Below the pieces are notes generated by a model. The model ran no database searches, was not told the DNA's origin, and was given only the letters and a program-made list of their open reading frames with translations. This document shows, one piece after another, positions 35,616-48,543 of a stretch of 64,000 nucleotides of DNA. Position numbers and translations under genes: made by a program. The stretch lies in assembly GCA_951812925.1 (NCBI GenBank), contig OX638372.1, positions 2,976,001 through 3,040,000 on the forward strand, in the 5' to 3' direction. The number at the start of each line of letters is the position of its first letter. The first letter of the stretch is position 1. Origin of the DNA: Calliopum simillimum. Its lineage: Eukaryota; Arthropoda; Insecta; Diptera; Lauxaniidae.

Positions 35616-36720
35616 TAATGTAATGTAATGTAATGTAATGTAATGTAATGTAATGTAATGTAATGTAATGTAATGTAATGTAATGTAATGTAATGTAATG
35701 TAATGTAATGTAATGTAATGTAATGTAATGTAATGTAATGTAATGTAATGTAATGTAATGTAATGTAATGTAATGTAATGTAATGTAATGTAATGTAATG
35801 TAATGTAATGTAATGTAATGTAATGTAATGTAATGTAATGTAATGTAATGTAATGTAATGTAATGTAATGTAATGTAATGTAATGTAATGTAATGTAATG
35901 TAATGTAATGTAATGTAATGTAATGTAATGTATTGTAATGTAATGTAATGTAATGTAATGTAATGTAATGTAATGTAATGTAATGTAATGTAATGTAATG
36001 TAATGTAATGTATTGTATTGTAATGTAATGTAATGTAATGTAATGTAATGTAATGTAATGTAATGTAATGTAATGTAATGTAATGTAATGTAATGTAATG
36101 TAATGTAATGTAATGTAATGTAATGTAATGTAATGTAATGTAATGTAATGTAATGTAATGTAATGTAATGTAATGTAATGTAATGTAATGTAATGTAATG
36201 TAATGTAATGTAATGTAATGTAATGTAATGTAATGTAATGTAATGTAATGTAATGTAATGTAATGTAATGTAATGTAATGTAATGTAATGTAATGTAATG
36301 TAATGTAATGTAATGTAATGTAATGTAATGTAATGTAATGTAATGTAATGTAATGTAATGTAATGTAATGTAATGTAATGTAATGTAATGTAATGTAATG
36401 TAATGTAATGTAATGTAATGTAATGTAATGTAATGTAATGTAATGTAATGTAATGTAATGTAATGTAATGTAATGTAATGTAATGTAATGTAATGTAATG
36501 TAATGTAATGTAATGTAATGTAATGTAATGTAATGTAATGTAATGTAATGTAATGTAATGTAATGTAATGTAATGTAATGTAATGTAATGTAATGTAATG
36601 TAATGTAATGTAATGTAATGTAATGTAATGTAATGTAATGTAATGTAATGTAATGTAATGTAATGTAATGTAATGTAATGTAATGTAATGTAATGTAATG
36701 TAACGTAATGTAATGTAATG
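35616..36720. repeat. Giant (TAATG)n pentanucleotide array, 221 units
   Basis: The array is 1105 bp of TAATG. Only four units differ: TATTG at 35931-35935, 36011-36015 and 36016-36020, and TAACG at 36701-36705. The complementary strand CATTA lacks stop codons in all frames (cycle His-Tyr-Ile-Thr-Leu), giving long false frames. Each unit contains TAAT, the core of many homeodomain sites, so the array is also a dense homotypic cluster of that tetramer; any function is inference. Confidence 0.97.
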
Positions 36721-36724
36721 TTAT

Positions 36725-37960
36725 AAAACTTCGCAAAGCTACTAGAAATAGTTTGTAAAAACTTTGAGCAGAGACAATGCGAATTCAAACAATATTGTTA
36801 TATAATTTGCAAGCTAGTAGTTGGGGCTACTTTTCTTACAACACCTTAATACAAATATGAATAGTGGCAATAAATTCAATTAAAAATCTTCCGCTTTCCA
36901 TGGATCCAACAGTTCAAAGAAAGCAACTCAATCAGAATTCTGATGGAGTTTATTGTTTTGAGAACAACAACAAAAACATATAATATTTGTTTTGTTTGCA
37001 ATCTTAACAACAAAAAACAAATTAACCCTTTTACGGTTTGGTTGGTACGTTGGCTAGCAACATCATCAACATTCAACAACATCATTGATATATAATTAAG
37101 ACAACAACAACAACTTAAACATTGCTTCAAAAAGAGCAAAAATATTAAAATAAAAACAGAAAAACAACAACAAATAGAAGAAAAAAAAACCCTCAAAACA
37201 TTTACCATTTACCAGTTAAAGCGACCTCTGCATGTGAAACAACAAAAATAGAAGTTGAATTAGAAACAACAACAACATAACCATAGCCAACATAGTAGCA
37301 ACAGCAACAGAAGCAGAAGCAAATTAAATCAAAAATCCATCTTCATCAGTAGAATGACAAAGCAAAAGTCTTTTTGTTGCTGTTGTTGCTGCTGTTGCTG
37401 CTGTTGTTGTTGGGCAAAAACTGTTGAAAACGCACCGAAGTGAATGAATCGAAAGGAATCGCATCGCAAAGTCGAGTTAAAAAGTGAACAGCAACAGCAG
37501 CAGCAGCCAACCAGCAACAGCATCGTCAGCAGCGGCAACAGAGCATTCAACGGATATTGGCAGCACTTGAGCTACCGTTTGGCATCGTCATCACCATCGC
37601 CATATTGATTGAGGTTTTTTTGTTTTTGTTGTGATTTCTTGAGCTTTTTTACTGCTTCTTTAGATCGCTTCCCTTGTTGTTGTTGTTTGTGTGCGCTTGC
37701 TTGCTGTTACTTTGATTTTTTTTTTCTTTCTTTTTTTTTTGCATTTCGATTCAATTTTTGAAAAATTGGTCAAGTATTTTGGGTCAAGAGCTGCTTTTGG
37801 CGTTTTTGGCAGTTTCTTGTTTTGTCAAATTCTTCATTGAATTTCGTTTGTTTTTCACACTCCAACTCAGGGAACGTGTACTTTGTACGTAGGTTGGTAC
37901 GTACGTGCGTACATCTATCGTTAAGGTAGACGCAAGTCATTTGAGAGCACCAGCCATTGT
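36725..37960. other. No gene seen; CAA/CAG-rich, leader-like
   Basis: Many CAACAACAA runs (36964-36975, 37103-37115, 37267-37280), GTTGCTGCTGTTG runs (37376-37412) and CAGCAACAGCAGCAGCAGCC (37489-37508), then poly-T (37717-37740) and a TACGTACG-rich patch (37883-37912). This resembles transcribed leader or intron sequence of a fly developmental gene, upstream of the candidate exon at 38055. No frame is supported. Confidence 0.35.
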
Positions 37961-37973
37961 TGATGTAGAGAGA

Positions 37974-38080
37974 TCAGTTAATGGTTGGAAGGAAGCAGCA
38001 CAGATTAATTAACAAATCTTTGCAAAGCAACAAAGATTGTGTCATACCGTAAAGATGGATGTCGGCAAATTGAAATTCAA
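37974..38080 (+). CDS. Candidate first coding exon with splice donor (low support)
   Basis: An initiator-like TCAGTT (37974-37979) precedes an A-rich leader. ATG at 38055 opens MDVGKLKF plus two bases, and the exon would end at 38080 immediately before GTAAGT (38081-38086), a strong insect donor. ATG context AAAGATGG is acceptable. Only eight codons are involved, so the match could be chance, and the acceptor exon would lie outside the readable candidates here. I do not recognise the peptide. Only 38055-38080 would be coding. Confidence 0.25.
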
Positions 38081-38089
38081 GTAAGTTTA

Positions 38090-41000
38090 TTAAGGAGTGT
38101 CAAACTTCACTTTAACACGGAATTAGATTTGAAGTGGATTTAAAACGTTTTGAAAAGTCGGCAAGACTACAGAATACATGCAATTTTATTATTATTATAT
38201 TAAAAAGAAGATATAGTACAGAATTAAAAAAAAAAATATGTCTGTCCATAAATCTTAATATGGTAGTTAGAAGTACTATTTTTTGCCTTTGCTATTTTTT
38301 TTTTAAATATCGTAGCCTAAAAGTTGAAAAATCGCAAAAATATGGTTTTTCGTTATTTCAGTTCATTATTTTTCAGAGTAAAAAAAAGACTTTGATTTTG
38401 ACTTTTTTTGATTTAAATTTTGAAGGCTGAGACTATCACTTTTAACTAGCATATCAAGACTTATGGCCTGAAACTATTATAACTTCTTACAAAACTTCAA
38501 TAATAGCCCAAAACGCAAGTTAGCGCAATTTTGGTGCCGTATTCGGATTCAGCATCTAAAAATACATCCAAAATTACTGTTTCGGTTTTCATTTGTTGGT
38601 TTTATTTTTTACGATTTTTTTGATTTATAAGGATAATTGTGCAAATTATCGAGAAAAAAAAAACGGCACGTGTTCTGCTGTTGCGCAGTTCCATAGTGTG
38701 AGACTTACGCCGTGATATGTATATATTCAAAAATATTAAAAAATAGTCGTTTAATTCAAAAAGTAATTCCAATCTCACATGTCTTATACCTTCAAACCAA
38801 CATAAGAAAAACAAGAATTTACACAGTGTTACACCTTTACGGTATTTGCACAATTTAAGCTTCAACACCATCACCAGCAAGCACAGAAGCATCAAATCTG
38901 TTCTCCGCCTGCTTGGTGTGGAGCGGCGTTATGACGAGCTGCTGTCATAACCACTTTGGCTTACGATCAGAAATGGTAATTAATGCGTTGGTAAATGACT
39001 ACAAATTCTACCTCTCGAGAGCATGGTAGCGTCTGGATGTATGAAGCGAAATTTCTGCAATAGAAAGATGATGTATTAAGTAAATGAAAAACAAAATATT
39101 GTTGTTGTTGTTATTTTGATTGTAAGCACAATTTTTTATAAAATGCTTGTCATAACAATTTCCTGGTTGTACCAGTAATGTTTTTTTTTTCAAATGTGAT
39201 CCACCTCCATTATTTCTCAGAAAAATCATATCAACAAGAGTAAACATTCTAATGATTTCAACTTTTCCTTTTTTTTTTCTTATTTTTTTGGATAATCTAA
39301 GGCGACAACATTTTCATTAGCCGCTACGAATTTCTTTCTTCATGACATCAATATTTTATTTTCTTTTTTTTTCTGTTTTGGTTTTTCTTTTTAAATTATT
39401 CAGGTAAAAAGTTTTTCTGTTGTGGGCACATAAAAAAAATCAACAAATCTGTCAAAGACACCTGCTCAGTTTCCCATACAACGTCAAATCGTTGTTGCGT
39501 CAGGATAAACCGCACACAACTACAAGAAATGTCGTTGACCGCAATGATGTTGTTGTTGTGGCTCGCAGACAACAGACAGAACAGATTTTGTATTCTCGAC
39601 TCCATTAAAATGTTGTCATTTTACAGTGCAGTTAAAAAGTATTCTACAAAGAAGTATAAGTGGAAGTGAGAATATTTTTCATTAAAATTAATTAAGCATG
39701 GAGGAAAATGGTAAGAAATTAGTCCTATAGTCCATGGAAATTTTTTAGTAGTGTTACTACTTGAGTTTGTGGTAACTTCCGGATAAATTTTTTCAAAAGG
39801 GCATTTTTTATCCACTTTTTCAAATGGATTTTGGGCAAAAACTAAAAAAATTTGCTTTTCAAAATTTTGTTTTTAATAGAGATCTAGGACGCATTTTTGA
39901 GAGACATCATCCATAATAATATTGTCAACGATGATTCATCATGACAATAATACGAACACAGCACGCTCTGCATGAAATTTTCTGTTATGATTTTTTCATT
40001 AATGAATCACGTCAGTCTTATGGCGACTTAAAAAGGATTTTGTACATTATCGTACTTGGGCGTGTTTTAAACAAAAAATTTCAAAATTCTTACAGCACTT
40101 CGTTTTTTATGCGATTTCACATAATTTTTTTTTTATTTTGTTCTTTCAGTACCTAGTACACAAGCAAACATAAAAGTTCTGTTCTTTTGACCAAACCCAT
40201 GTATTCTGACGTACTTTAACGTTAAATTTGAATCCGGAAACGGAGTTGCTCCATTTATCATGATTTTTGAGATTTAAAACGTAACAAGGAAACACCATTT
40301 TTAGCTAGTTTTGAAATTATATTATGATATAAACTAAATTCTAACCGTAAAACCTGATATGACACCTTGAATTATTTGCATTTTTCTTAAAATTCCCCTC
40401 TGAGTTTCTGTCACTATTTATCATCGGTGAATCATCGTGACCATTCGCGACTGGGGAGCATTTTCTCAAATTTTATATTTACTAGCGTACATGAGGAAAT
40501 TTTGCAAACAAATTTTTTGTTTTGCATGAGAAACAATATCAGAGTTTCATTTCGTTTCCCTTCTTTTACCTGCAAACCCGAAGAATTTGTTTGAAAAATT
40601 TCATCGTGTAAGCTAGAAATATGAGACTTAAATTTTTTTTCAATATTTTTACAAATGTTTCAAAATATTTAGCAAACTTTCCATATTCAATTTGGAATTG
40701 CTCTTCATACTATGTATGTATGTATATGTGTTCATAAAACTTGTTGCAGAAATACTTATCAACTTTACTGTTTTTTTTAATTTAACAAGGCATATTTGTT
40801 CATATTTCTGACTCGTTTTCGCCTTGTTGTCCCCACAACTTACCCCTTGTTATCTTTCATTTCTTAGTTACGTCTTCATATTTGCTCTTCTTCTTCTGGC
40901 ATTCACACTGATAACAGGTAGATGATGGTCGGCGGCACCTAAACGTAGGTACTGAGAATATTCCCAAATAGACGACTACTGTAGCTATCGACCGCTCTGT

Positions 41001-44000
41001 CATGTTGTACGCCACATTTATCAGCTTAAATGCAATGCGCGCCAGACAGCAGTTGATAATTAAAAATGTAAACCAGTTGGGTAGCCGCTATACAGAACCT
41101 ACCAAGCAGACACTCTGGTGGTGGTGGACATATCCAACATGATTCCAAATAGAACAATGAAATATAACAGCGTCGATACCGCCAACGCCGCCGTCTTAAA
41201 TCTTTGGTTTTAATCCACATGAATAAATCAATTAAGTGCAGCCATTCCATTCCGTTCCATTTCAACTTCTCTAATATCGAATCAAAATGAAGATAAAACA
41301 GATGATGATGGCTTCATTAGACAGACACACTCGGGCAGGCAGGCAGACACACAGACAGACAGAGAGATGGTTGACCACAGAATGCATAGGCACATAGGTA
41401 GATGTTTGTATGCCACAGCGGCATTGCACCTGAGGGGCTTTCACTCTTTGTGCACGCTCAACACGCTTAACAATGGAAATGAGCGAATATGAGAAAACAA
41501 CAAAAGTGAAAAGATTAAGTCGAGGTCTGTGGACCTGAAAATCAGAAGTCGCATGTATTATGACCGATATGGATAAATTTTTGACCTTTTCTTTATTAAT
41601 TAGATTCTAGTGATCATTCTAATTAAGACCTCCTCCGTTGGGAGCTAAGAAGCTATGTTTGGTCATAAAATTATAATTATAAAAAAAACAACAACATATG
41701 CTTTACAATGTAATTAATACATACGAATGAAATTTATCGCATGTGTAGTAGCGCCGTTGGCGGCTTATTAAGTCAATGATAAAAGTTTTGTTTAAAAGTT
41801 CTTCGATCAGCTACTTATTCGATATTAATAAATTGAGGGAGGTTGTACAACGGATAGCGCATATTCATACCTATGTATGGGTATGATAATTTAATGTTTA
41901 AGCTCAACATCCGATTTTATTGGAGTCAAAATGAAAGATGTTTTTTTAATAATCGGGTTTGTAAGTTAACTGCGGCGCAGTGCCAGTTGCTGGACCATCA
42001 ATGGAGACTGTTTGAAAGCCTAACGAAACAAATTACACTGAGAAATTTTCTTTCAAAAACTGTTGCGTACTACCGCTGAACAAAATTTGAAATCCGAAAT
42101 GTTTAAAAAAAATTGTTGAATCACTGCGCCCAAGTTTTTCTTAATCTTTAGAAACTAAGAAATTGATTTTAACAGACTTTTGGGCTTTTAGGAAATTTCA
42201 CTTCAAGAAACAGGGGTAGGACACCCCATTTTCGGCGATCTCAGACCTGATAGGAAAAAACGGATGCCAAATTCGTAATAAGTAATTTTCAAAAAGTTAT
42301 TGAAATCTAATTCAGCCAGAATTGTTATTCACTGAAATACTGTAGTGGTGCGCAATTTTTGTTTCTTAAATCACAGTTTTGCATTCGGGACGCCATATCT
42401 CAATATCGGTACGCTCATTATGGTTGACATTGTCAGTGACCCCAACTATTTTTTTATGGGGCTCTTTAAGGACAGTATTATGGTTTTTGCCCGAAAACCC
42501 AGCTTTTCAGCCACTGTGCAATAGGTCGAAGTTAAGTCAGGTAACAGAGGCATTCGAACATGCTAAGTACTAGTAGATGGAAAAATTGTAAATTTGTTTG
42601 ACTTATTAAGTCTTGTTCTTTGTTTTTTCTTTTTTGTTCATTCCATGTGAGCAACGTGAAAATTAAGCCACTTCAATCCATTTCTTCGCATAATTTTTCT
42701 CTATGTATTGTTGCGCGAAGATGCTCAGTGCTGTTACCTTTAAATTTTTTTTTTTTTTTTTTGTGAGGGCAACTTAATTATAAGAATTTCATAAAACTTT
42801 GCGACTCCAATGTTCTTTGCTGTCCGCCCGATTTTTGGTTTTCTTTACGCGCTGCGCTCTATTTAATAATGGGTTTCGTTTCAGTTTTAATTTCATGCAC
42901 TTTTTGTTTCTGAATCGTCGTTGTTATAAATGACTTCCTTTATGGGCCCCATGTTGCCTGCCTCACTTTCAACGGTCTGAAGGATCTTCGGCTTAATTAA
43001 AATCTCTTTCATTGTTACGCATTTGATACTTGGAACAGAAGCAGTAGTTCGAACATTTCATCAATCAATTAAAAATACTTAGAACCCAAACAGGCGGTCA
43101 AAGATCAAAGCGCAAAGTTGTAGCGTATGGATCCCGGAAACGTGGGTTTTTCATTTTCGTTATAAGACGCCACTTATAGCGACGGACAGCATCACTAGGC
43201 AACAAATTATGCGCTGTGCTACGTCGTTGGCCAAAGATGAAAACTCTTAGGAAATAAATTGAAAATGAAAATTAAAAATAAATGAACATTTTAATTAGAC
43301 GCATAAAATTACGTTTCACAAAAAATAACAACTTTTCAACTGCTTAATGCAACTAATTAACATTAAGCGACAAATAATATTGTTAACAATTTCTGTTGTC
43401 GTAGCTGTTGCTGTTGCTATTACCGCCAACATAAGAAGCTGCAATTGAAAAAAAAAAAAAAAAAAACAGACGGCGCCAATGCAACATTTGCAGCTGCCAA
43501 GAAAGTCGCCAGTGCACACAAATCACTGCAAATAAAATACAAAAATTTGCATAAAATTTAAAGAAACAACTGGTTATTTTTGTTGTTGTTGTTGCTAATT
43601 TGTAAATTAAAAATAAATAAGAGCAGAATATTTTAGATTTTGCAATGGAACTTGTCATTTGGCGTTATTTTTTTAAATCCAATCTAAATGTTGTGAGAGG
43701 GGCGAGTGGCAAGATGGTAGTGGAAAAAGAGAGTGGCTCTAATTTGCTTAACTTAAAATGGCTGTGCTTTTCTTAATCTAGGGTGTAGACAACTTTCGCA
43801 GGACAGACGCTGACCGCGAAGGCACCTACTTTGGATTAATCACTTACTGAGTTTACTAGAGTTAGCGGGGACATTGTTCACAAAAACTTTCCATTTTGAT
43901 GTAAGGCTCCGGTAGACTTAACTTTCGAAATGCATAGATATTGTCTTTGTATCCTTCATACACAAAACATGTCACCAGCATTTTTTAGAATTAAATTTCC

Positions 44001-44430
44001 TGATTAAAATTATTTGCCTTTAAAATACCAGATTGCAAGTCAAGTAAAGTTATTTATTATGTTTTTATGCGTAGGTGCTCCGTCTTCGTTTTAGGAACTT
44101 ATCGCATTTGACACGCAATTTTATTGCTTTTTTCAATAGGTAACATTCATCGACTTCTAATTAATAGCTCTTTTTAACGACAGTCATTTTATTAGCCTTT
44201 TTTTTTTTTGTTAATAATATTATGGTTTTTGCGAATAAATTATAGTAAATATATGCAAATGTGTGAACTTGTGAAATTATTTGAAATTTAAATAGAACTC
44301 GAAATGAAGCGGTTTTTCTTTTCAAAAAAAATATGTAAATATACCATATAATACTTACACACATACTTAAATTAAGTATTTAAATTACATAACCCAGCCA
44401 AATTTTTCTTTCTTTATAGGTCTTATAGGG
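38090..44430. other. No gene seen over 6.3 kb
   Basis: A/T-rich non-coding sequence. Poly-T/poly-A runs (39181-39190, 40125-40136, 42749-42762, 43447-43466), a GTTGTTGTTGTT run (39102-39111), and CAGA/GGCA repeats (41323-41368). Frames up to 98 codons occur, but all are Phe/Lys/Asn-rich and none shows a known motif. A locally less A/T-rich patch at 40900-41170 has no clear exon. Confidence 0.4.
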
Positions 44431-44435
44431 TCTTG

Positions 44436-45310
44436 GACAATGGCGTCATTATAGGGCCCCGAACTTAGAGGGCCGCGAGTTTAAAAAATTTTATAGAGAT
44501 TTGAACGCGGTAAACTTGGCGCTGTAACAATGCTGTCAGCTATAGCAGAAATGTTTTGTCCAGTGGCGTAACTATCGGTGTTTCATGGAACAGGGGAAAT
44601 ACAGAGAAATTTGTATAAATTTTATAAGAAAATTGGAACACATAAGATTATATCGAAATGAATTTGGAGGTTTAGAAACGCAAGCCAATATTGTAGCAGA
44701 AAAATTCTATATCACCATTGAATTTCCTAAAGCTCTTCAGAGTAACCCGTTGCGTCTTCGAAATCCCGTAAACTTATTTAAAGTGACCGTACTCTATCTG
44801 GTAGTGGTCATAATCATTTATCAACTGAGATCGGATTTCATTGGAATGAACGAAATTGTTTCCAATTTCAGTGTCTTGCAATCCGCCACTTGCCGCCGAT
44901 ATGATGGAAAATGCTTTAGAATTTGTTGTTTTACATATATAAAAAAGACATATCTGCCTCGTTTGCCAAAGAAATTCTCAGTTTTTGATTAACTATTGGA
45001 CATGAAATTGAAAACTCAAAAAGAAAATATCTTGCTGATTTGCTAACCTAAAGGATAATTTTATGCCTTTGAGATGTGCACTGAGTTTTGTTATTTGAAA
45101 ACATAGCTTTGACTACGACTAATACTGAGCAATCATTTTCAAAATTAAAGTTGATAAAATCTTATTTCAGATATTGAGTGGGACAAGAAAGGTTACGTAA
45201 CTTAGCTGTTCTATTCATTGAACATTCCATTGCCTGAAGTTAAAACTTTGATGATGTCATTAAAATTTTTGCTAAACAGAAAGCCTGAAAAAGAGATGTT
45301 TAATAATGTG
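44436..45310 (+). pseudogene. hAT-type transposase remnant (ZMYM1-like, with C-terminal dimerisation domain)
   Basis: A long frame (44585-44992) carries LFKVTVLYLVVVIIIYQLRS and FIGMNEIVSNFSVLQ, the pattern of the mid-region of ZMYM-like/DUF4371 hAT transposases. Further on, beyond stops, the same strand reads TEQSFSKLKLIKSYF (about 45127-45171) and then RLRNLAVLFIEHSIA (about 45191-45235), which is the hAT C-terminal dimerisation domain. FDDVIKIFAKQKA follows near 45250-45290. Upstream, CAGTGGCGTAACTA (44560-44573) and CAATGGCGTCATTATAGGGC (44439-44458) resemble the ends of such elements. The catalytic N-terminal half is not visible. Confidence 0.6.
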
Positions 45311-45314
45311 AAGT

Positions 45315-48300
45315 TTAGACTATAAATAAAATTTTTTATTTTATCCTAAATCGATCTTAAAATAATATCAAAGCACAAATTAATATTCATATTAGTTGAG
45401 ATCCTTTACATATAGAGAAAGCCACTTCCGATTAATATGCAACGACCTCGAACAGTTTAGTTAGTAGATTTGCACCTCATTTTTGACCTTATTCCAGAGT
45501 TCTTAATTTTTGTTTTTTTTTCGCAATATTTTAGAAAGTTTTGGAGAAACAAAATTTATGAGAAAAACTTGGAGAAAAAAAAGTACATTGCGAAAATTAG
45601 GGGAGAAAAATTCTGAAAATGTTAAACCATCTCGACTATTACCCTTGCATTATTTCACGGTTTTGATCCCTCCATATCCATCGAATGGCATAAAGCTCCA
45701 TGGCAGTTCGTCTATTAAATTTTTATATTACATACGCTGTTCTTATAGACTGCATTCCTTAAAATTCTAAAAAAATTTCAAATAATGTATTTGAAATTAT
45801 GTATTTCAAAACTTTTACATGAAAACGTTACTTGTCAAGCCAGGCCACACTTTACTAATATCTTTGCGAAAATGAAAGGAGTTATTACATTCCATGGCGA
45901 GATGTAAGGATAACTTAAAATTTGCAATCATTTTTTATTTTTTTTTTTTAAATTTGGGGAAAAACAGATTTCTAGAAAAAAAAATTTTTGTTAGCAAAAA
46001 GATTTGGTCTGTTTTGGGGAACAACATGAATTCAACAAATAATTCTAATATTTTTGAAATATTTGAAATCACTCTGACTAATATCTCCTTAACATATGCG
46101 GGCATACCTTCCGATAGTTCTCGCAACAGCTAAGCAAACCTTTCGCTTTGCACTGCACGAACACTCTCGTTGTAACTGTGAGTTGCTTTTGATTATTTCT
46201 GTACTCATTTTATGCGTGATTGGTTGTTTCTCTTTAACTTCATGACAAATTCATCTGAGACGATTGCGCAAACTCAATTTCCATTAGATGGCGCTGATCA
46301 TTAAATGAATATTCACTTTTGTTGTCGTTATTTTGATGTTTTTTTTTTTTCTTCACTCTCGTTCATAATAAACTGAATAATATTAAAATAAAATGAAAAT
46401 AAAAAAAACTAATTAGTATTAAAAGACACACTCTCAATTTTAATCAGCTCAATTTTCAAGCAAATTCTCCAAAGAGGTTAACCAATATTCTTTTAATGAT
46501 TTATGAACCTTTCTCGAATGAATTTATTGTTGTTGCTACAAATTTAAATGGCAAAAGAAAACCAAAGTGGAATTCCGGTTGCAAAATCCTGCATTATGTC
46601 CGGACACTTACGAAACATTTTAAATTGAATATTAAACAGAGGAAAAAGAAGAGTGGGAGGCGAACGAAAACTGTCAAAAAGGGTAAAACAGGACATCCCG
46701 AACTGTCCATTTGCACAAAGTTGCGATTACTCAAGTCACTTCAAATCAACTACAACCAACTTCAGATGATACATGCGTATGTTTGTGTGCGACACTCTTC
46801 CACAGACGAATGGGTATAAGCGAGAGAAAAATTGTGAATTAGGAAAATCCAGTTCAGCTCAAGTTATAGTAACCGGAAGAATGCAATAACTCAACAAATT
46901 TGAACATTTTGCACAAATTTAATAATTTCATCGAGACGTGAATGGATGTTAGTATGTGTTTGTTTGTGTGTGTGTGTGTGTGTGTAAAATGAGCGGTTGC
47001 ATAAAATAAACAAAATAGAAAATTGGAAAATGGGGAAAACTAGTGAAAATGCTTGAAGCAAAGACAGGAAGACACAGGAAGGATGTTAGTTAAATAAACT
47101 TATAATAAAAACCGAGTGAATGAATGAAAACTTCATAAAAGTCGCCAGATTGTGGTTTTTCAAGAAGGAGATGTAGCAGTAGATAAATGATGATAGAGTG
47201 CAGCGGCATACTAACACTGTTACTTATTTTTGCAATAATATTTATATAGAAATATTTAATGAGTTTTTTAAGTGGTTTCTAAGGCGATTCTAAAAAAAAT
47301 CTATATTTCCATTGCGAAAAAACCAAAAACAAAAATTCCACCGAGATCGCAAATAGCTATATTTGCAAACGCTTAAAAGTGTCATAATAAATATAGAAAA
47401 ACGTCCGATATATAATTGAGAGATTCATCGAAAAAATTGCAATTATCTACGGCGCTCCTTATCTGATGTCAACTACCGTGCTGTTAATGGAAGTGGGTAC
47501 TAAATTTTTCCGGGTGTTCAAACTACTTACTAACTGCCACAAAAAATTTAACCTATTTTTCCAAAAAACCTATTGGCCGTACTAATCAAAATATAACCTT
47601 TTTTTACAAAAATCTTTTTGTTAAACTAACCACTTTCTGTTTAAAACATAACGCGAGAAATTACCTAAAACTTGTCGGTAATCCTTCACCAAAGCAGATG
47701 ATAATATTAAATTCTTCTTAATGCGCCTTCCCATATCTTTATTTGCAGTCAACACCTTAAATGGTGTTGGTCGATTTGTTTGATTGTTATTTCATTGTTA
47801 TTACGGTTATTACCAGCGATTATTAGCGTCTGTTTATAAGCCAGCAACAACAACAAAACAAACACATGAACTGAGAAAAATCCACATTGTAACGCTTTGC
47901 CAAATCGAGCGATGCATTTGGCCACAAAACAAAAAGTCAAAGCAAAACTGTGACTTGTGACGGCGCCAACCACGCTCGATTCTACAACGTATGGACAGCA
48001 CCATCAGCGTTGCTCCTAATATGGGCCAAAACTACGTGGTACAGTGGAATGCTGACCGACTGTTTGTGGAAAGTTGTAGTCGAGTGTGAAAAACTCGTGG
48101 TTGCATTCTTCTGTTATCTTTGGCGAACGATACGTTATATGTCGTTATGTTGTTGCACCTACAGACGCAAAGACAGAGTTAGACAGACAGATCGACAACT
48201 GCAGAGATAAGCAGTTGGGCGCTGACAATAACATAGACGACAGCTTGGCTCCAGACAAGAGATTGCAAATATTTGGTATCAATAACAACACTTGTTGTCT

Positions 48301-48520
48301 TTTACGGATTTCGTCATAAATAGAGAAGCGGTGAAAATGTTGTGATTTTTTTCAGTATCAAAATCGGACTTTTCTGGACTTTAAGCGAAGTCAAAAGAAA
48401 GTTTTTATTTGAATAAAATGATTGTTGTGATGTTATCCCAGATTTGAGGAAGGGTAGTGGCTCTAGAAATTGCGATGTATTAAAAGTACTTTCATTTCCA
48501 TTCATATATTGAAAAAAACC
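45315..48520. other. No gene seen
   Basis: A/T-rich. (TG)n at about 46965-46985, poly-T (45941-45950, 46341-46350), CAA runs (47845-47856). The 107-codon frame at 46496-46819 begins with a true ATG and is Lys-rich, but has no recognisable family. Frames at 47950-48319 overlap each other and are not supported. Confidence 0.4.
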
Positions 48521-48530
48521 TTTATTTATT
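48521..48530 (-). terminator. Poly(A) signals of the 49268-48544 gene
   Basis: On the minus strand two overlapping AATAAA hexamers lie about 14-25 bases after the stop codon, in sequence reading ATTAAAATAAATAAAGG. A very short 3' untranslated region is implied. Confidence 0.65.
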
Positions 48531-48543
48531 TTAATGTCTCCAA

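Noticed and set aside
35564..36788. Two overlapping minus-strand frames of about 400 codons with His-Tyr-Ile-Thr-Leu repeats
   Set aside because: Translation artefact of the TAATG array; two frames giving the same repeat shows it is not selected coding.
46496..46819. 107-codon Lys-rich frame with an ATG
   Set aside because: No domain, no promoter or poly(A) context, composition expected from A-rich sequence.
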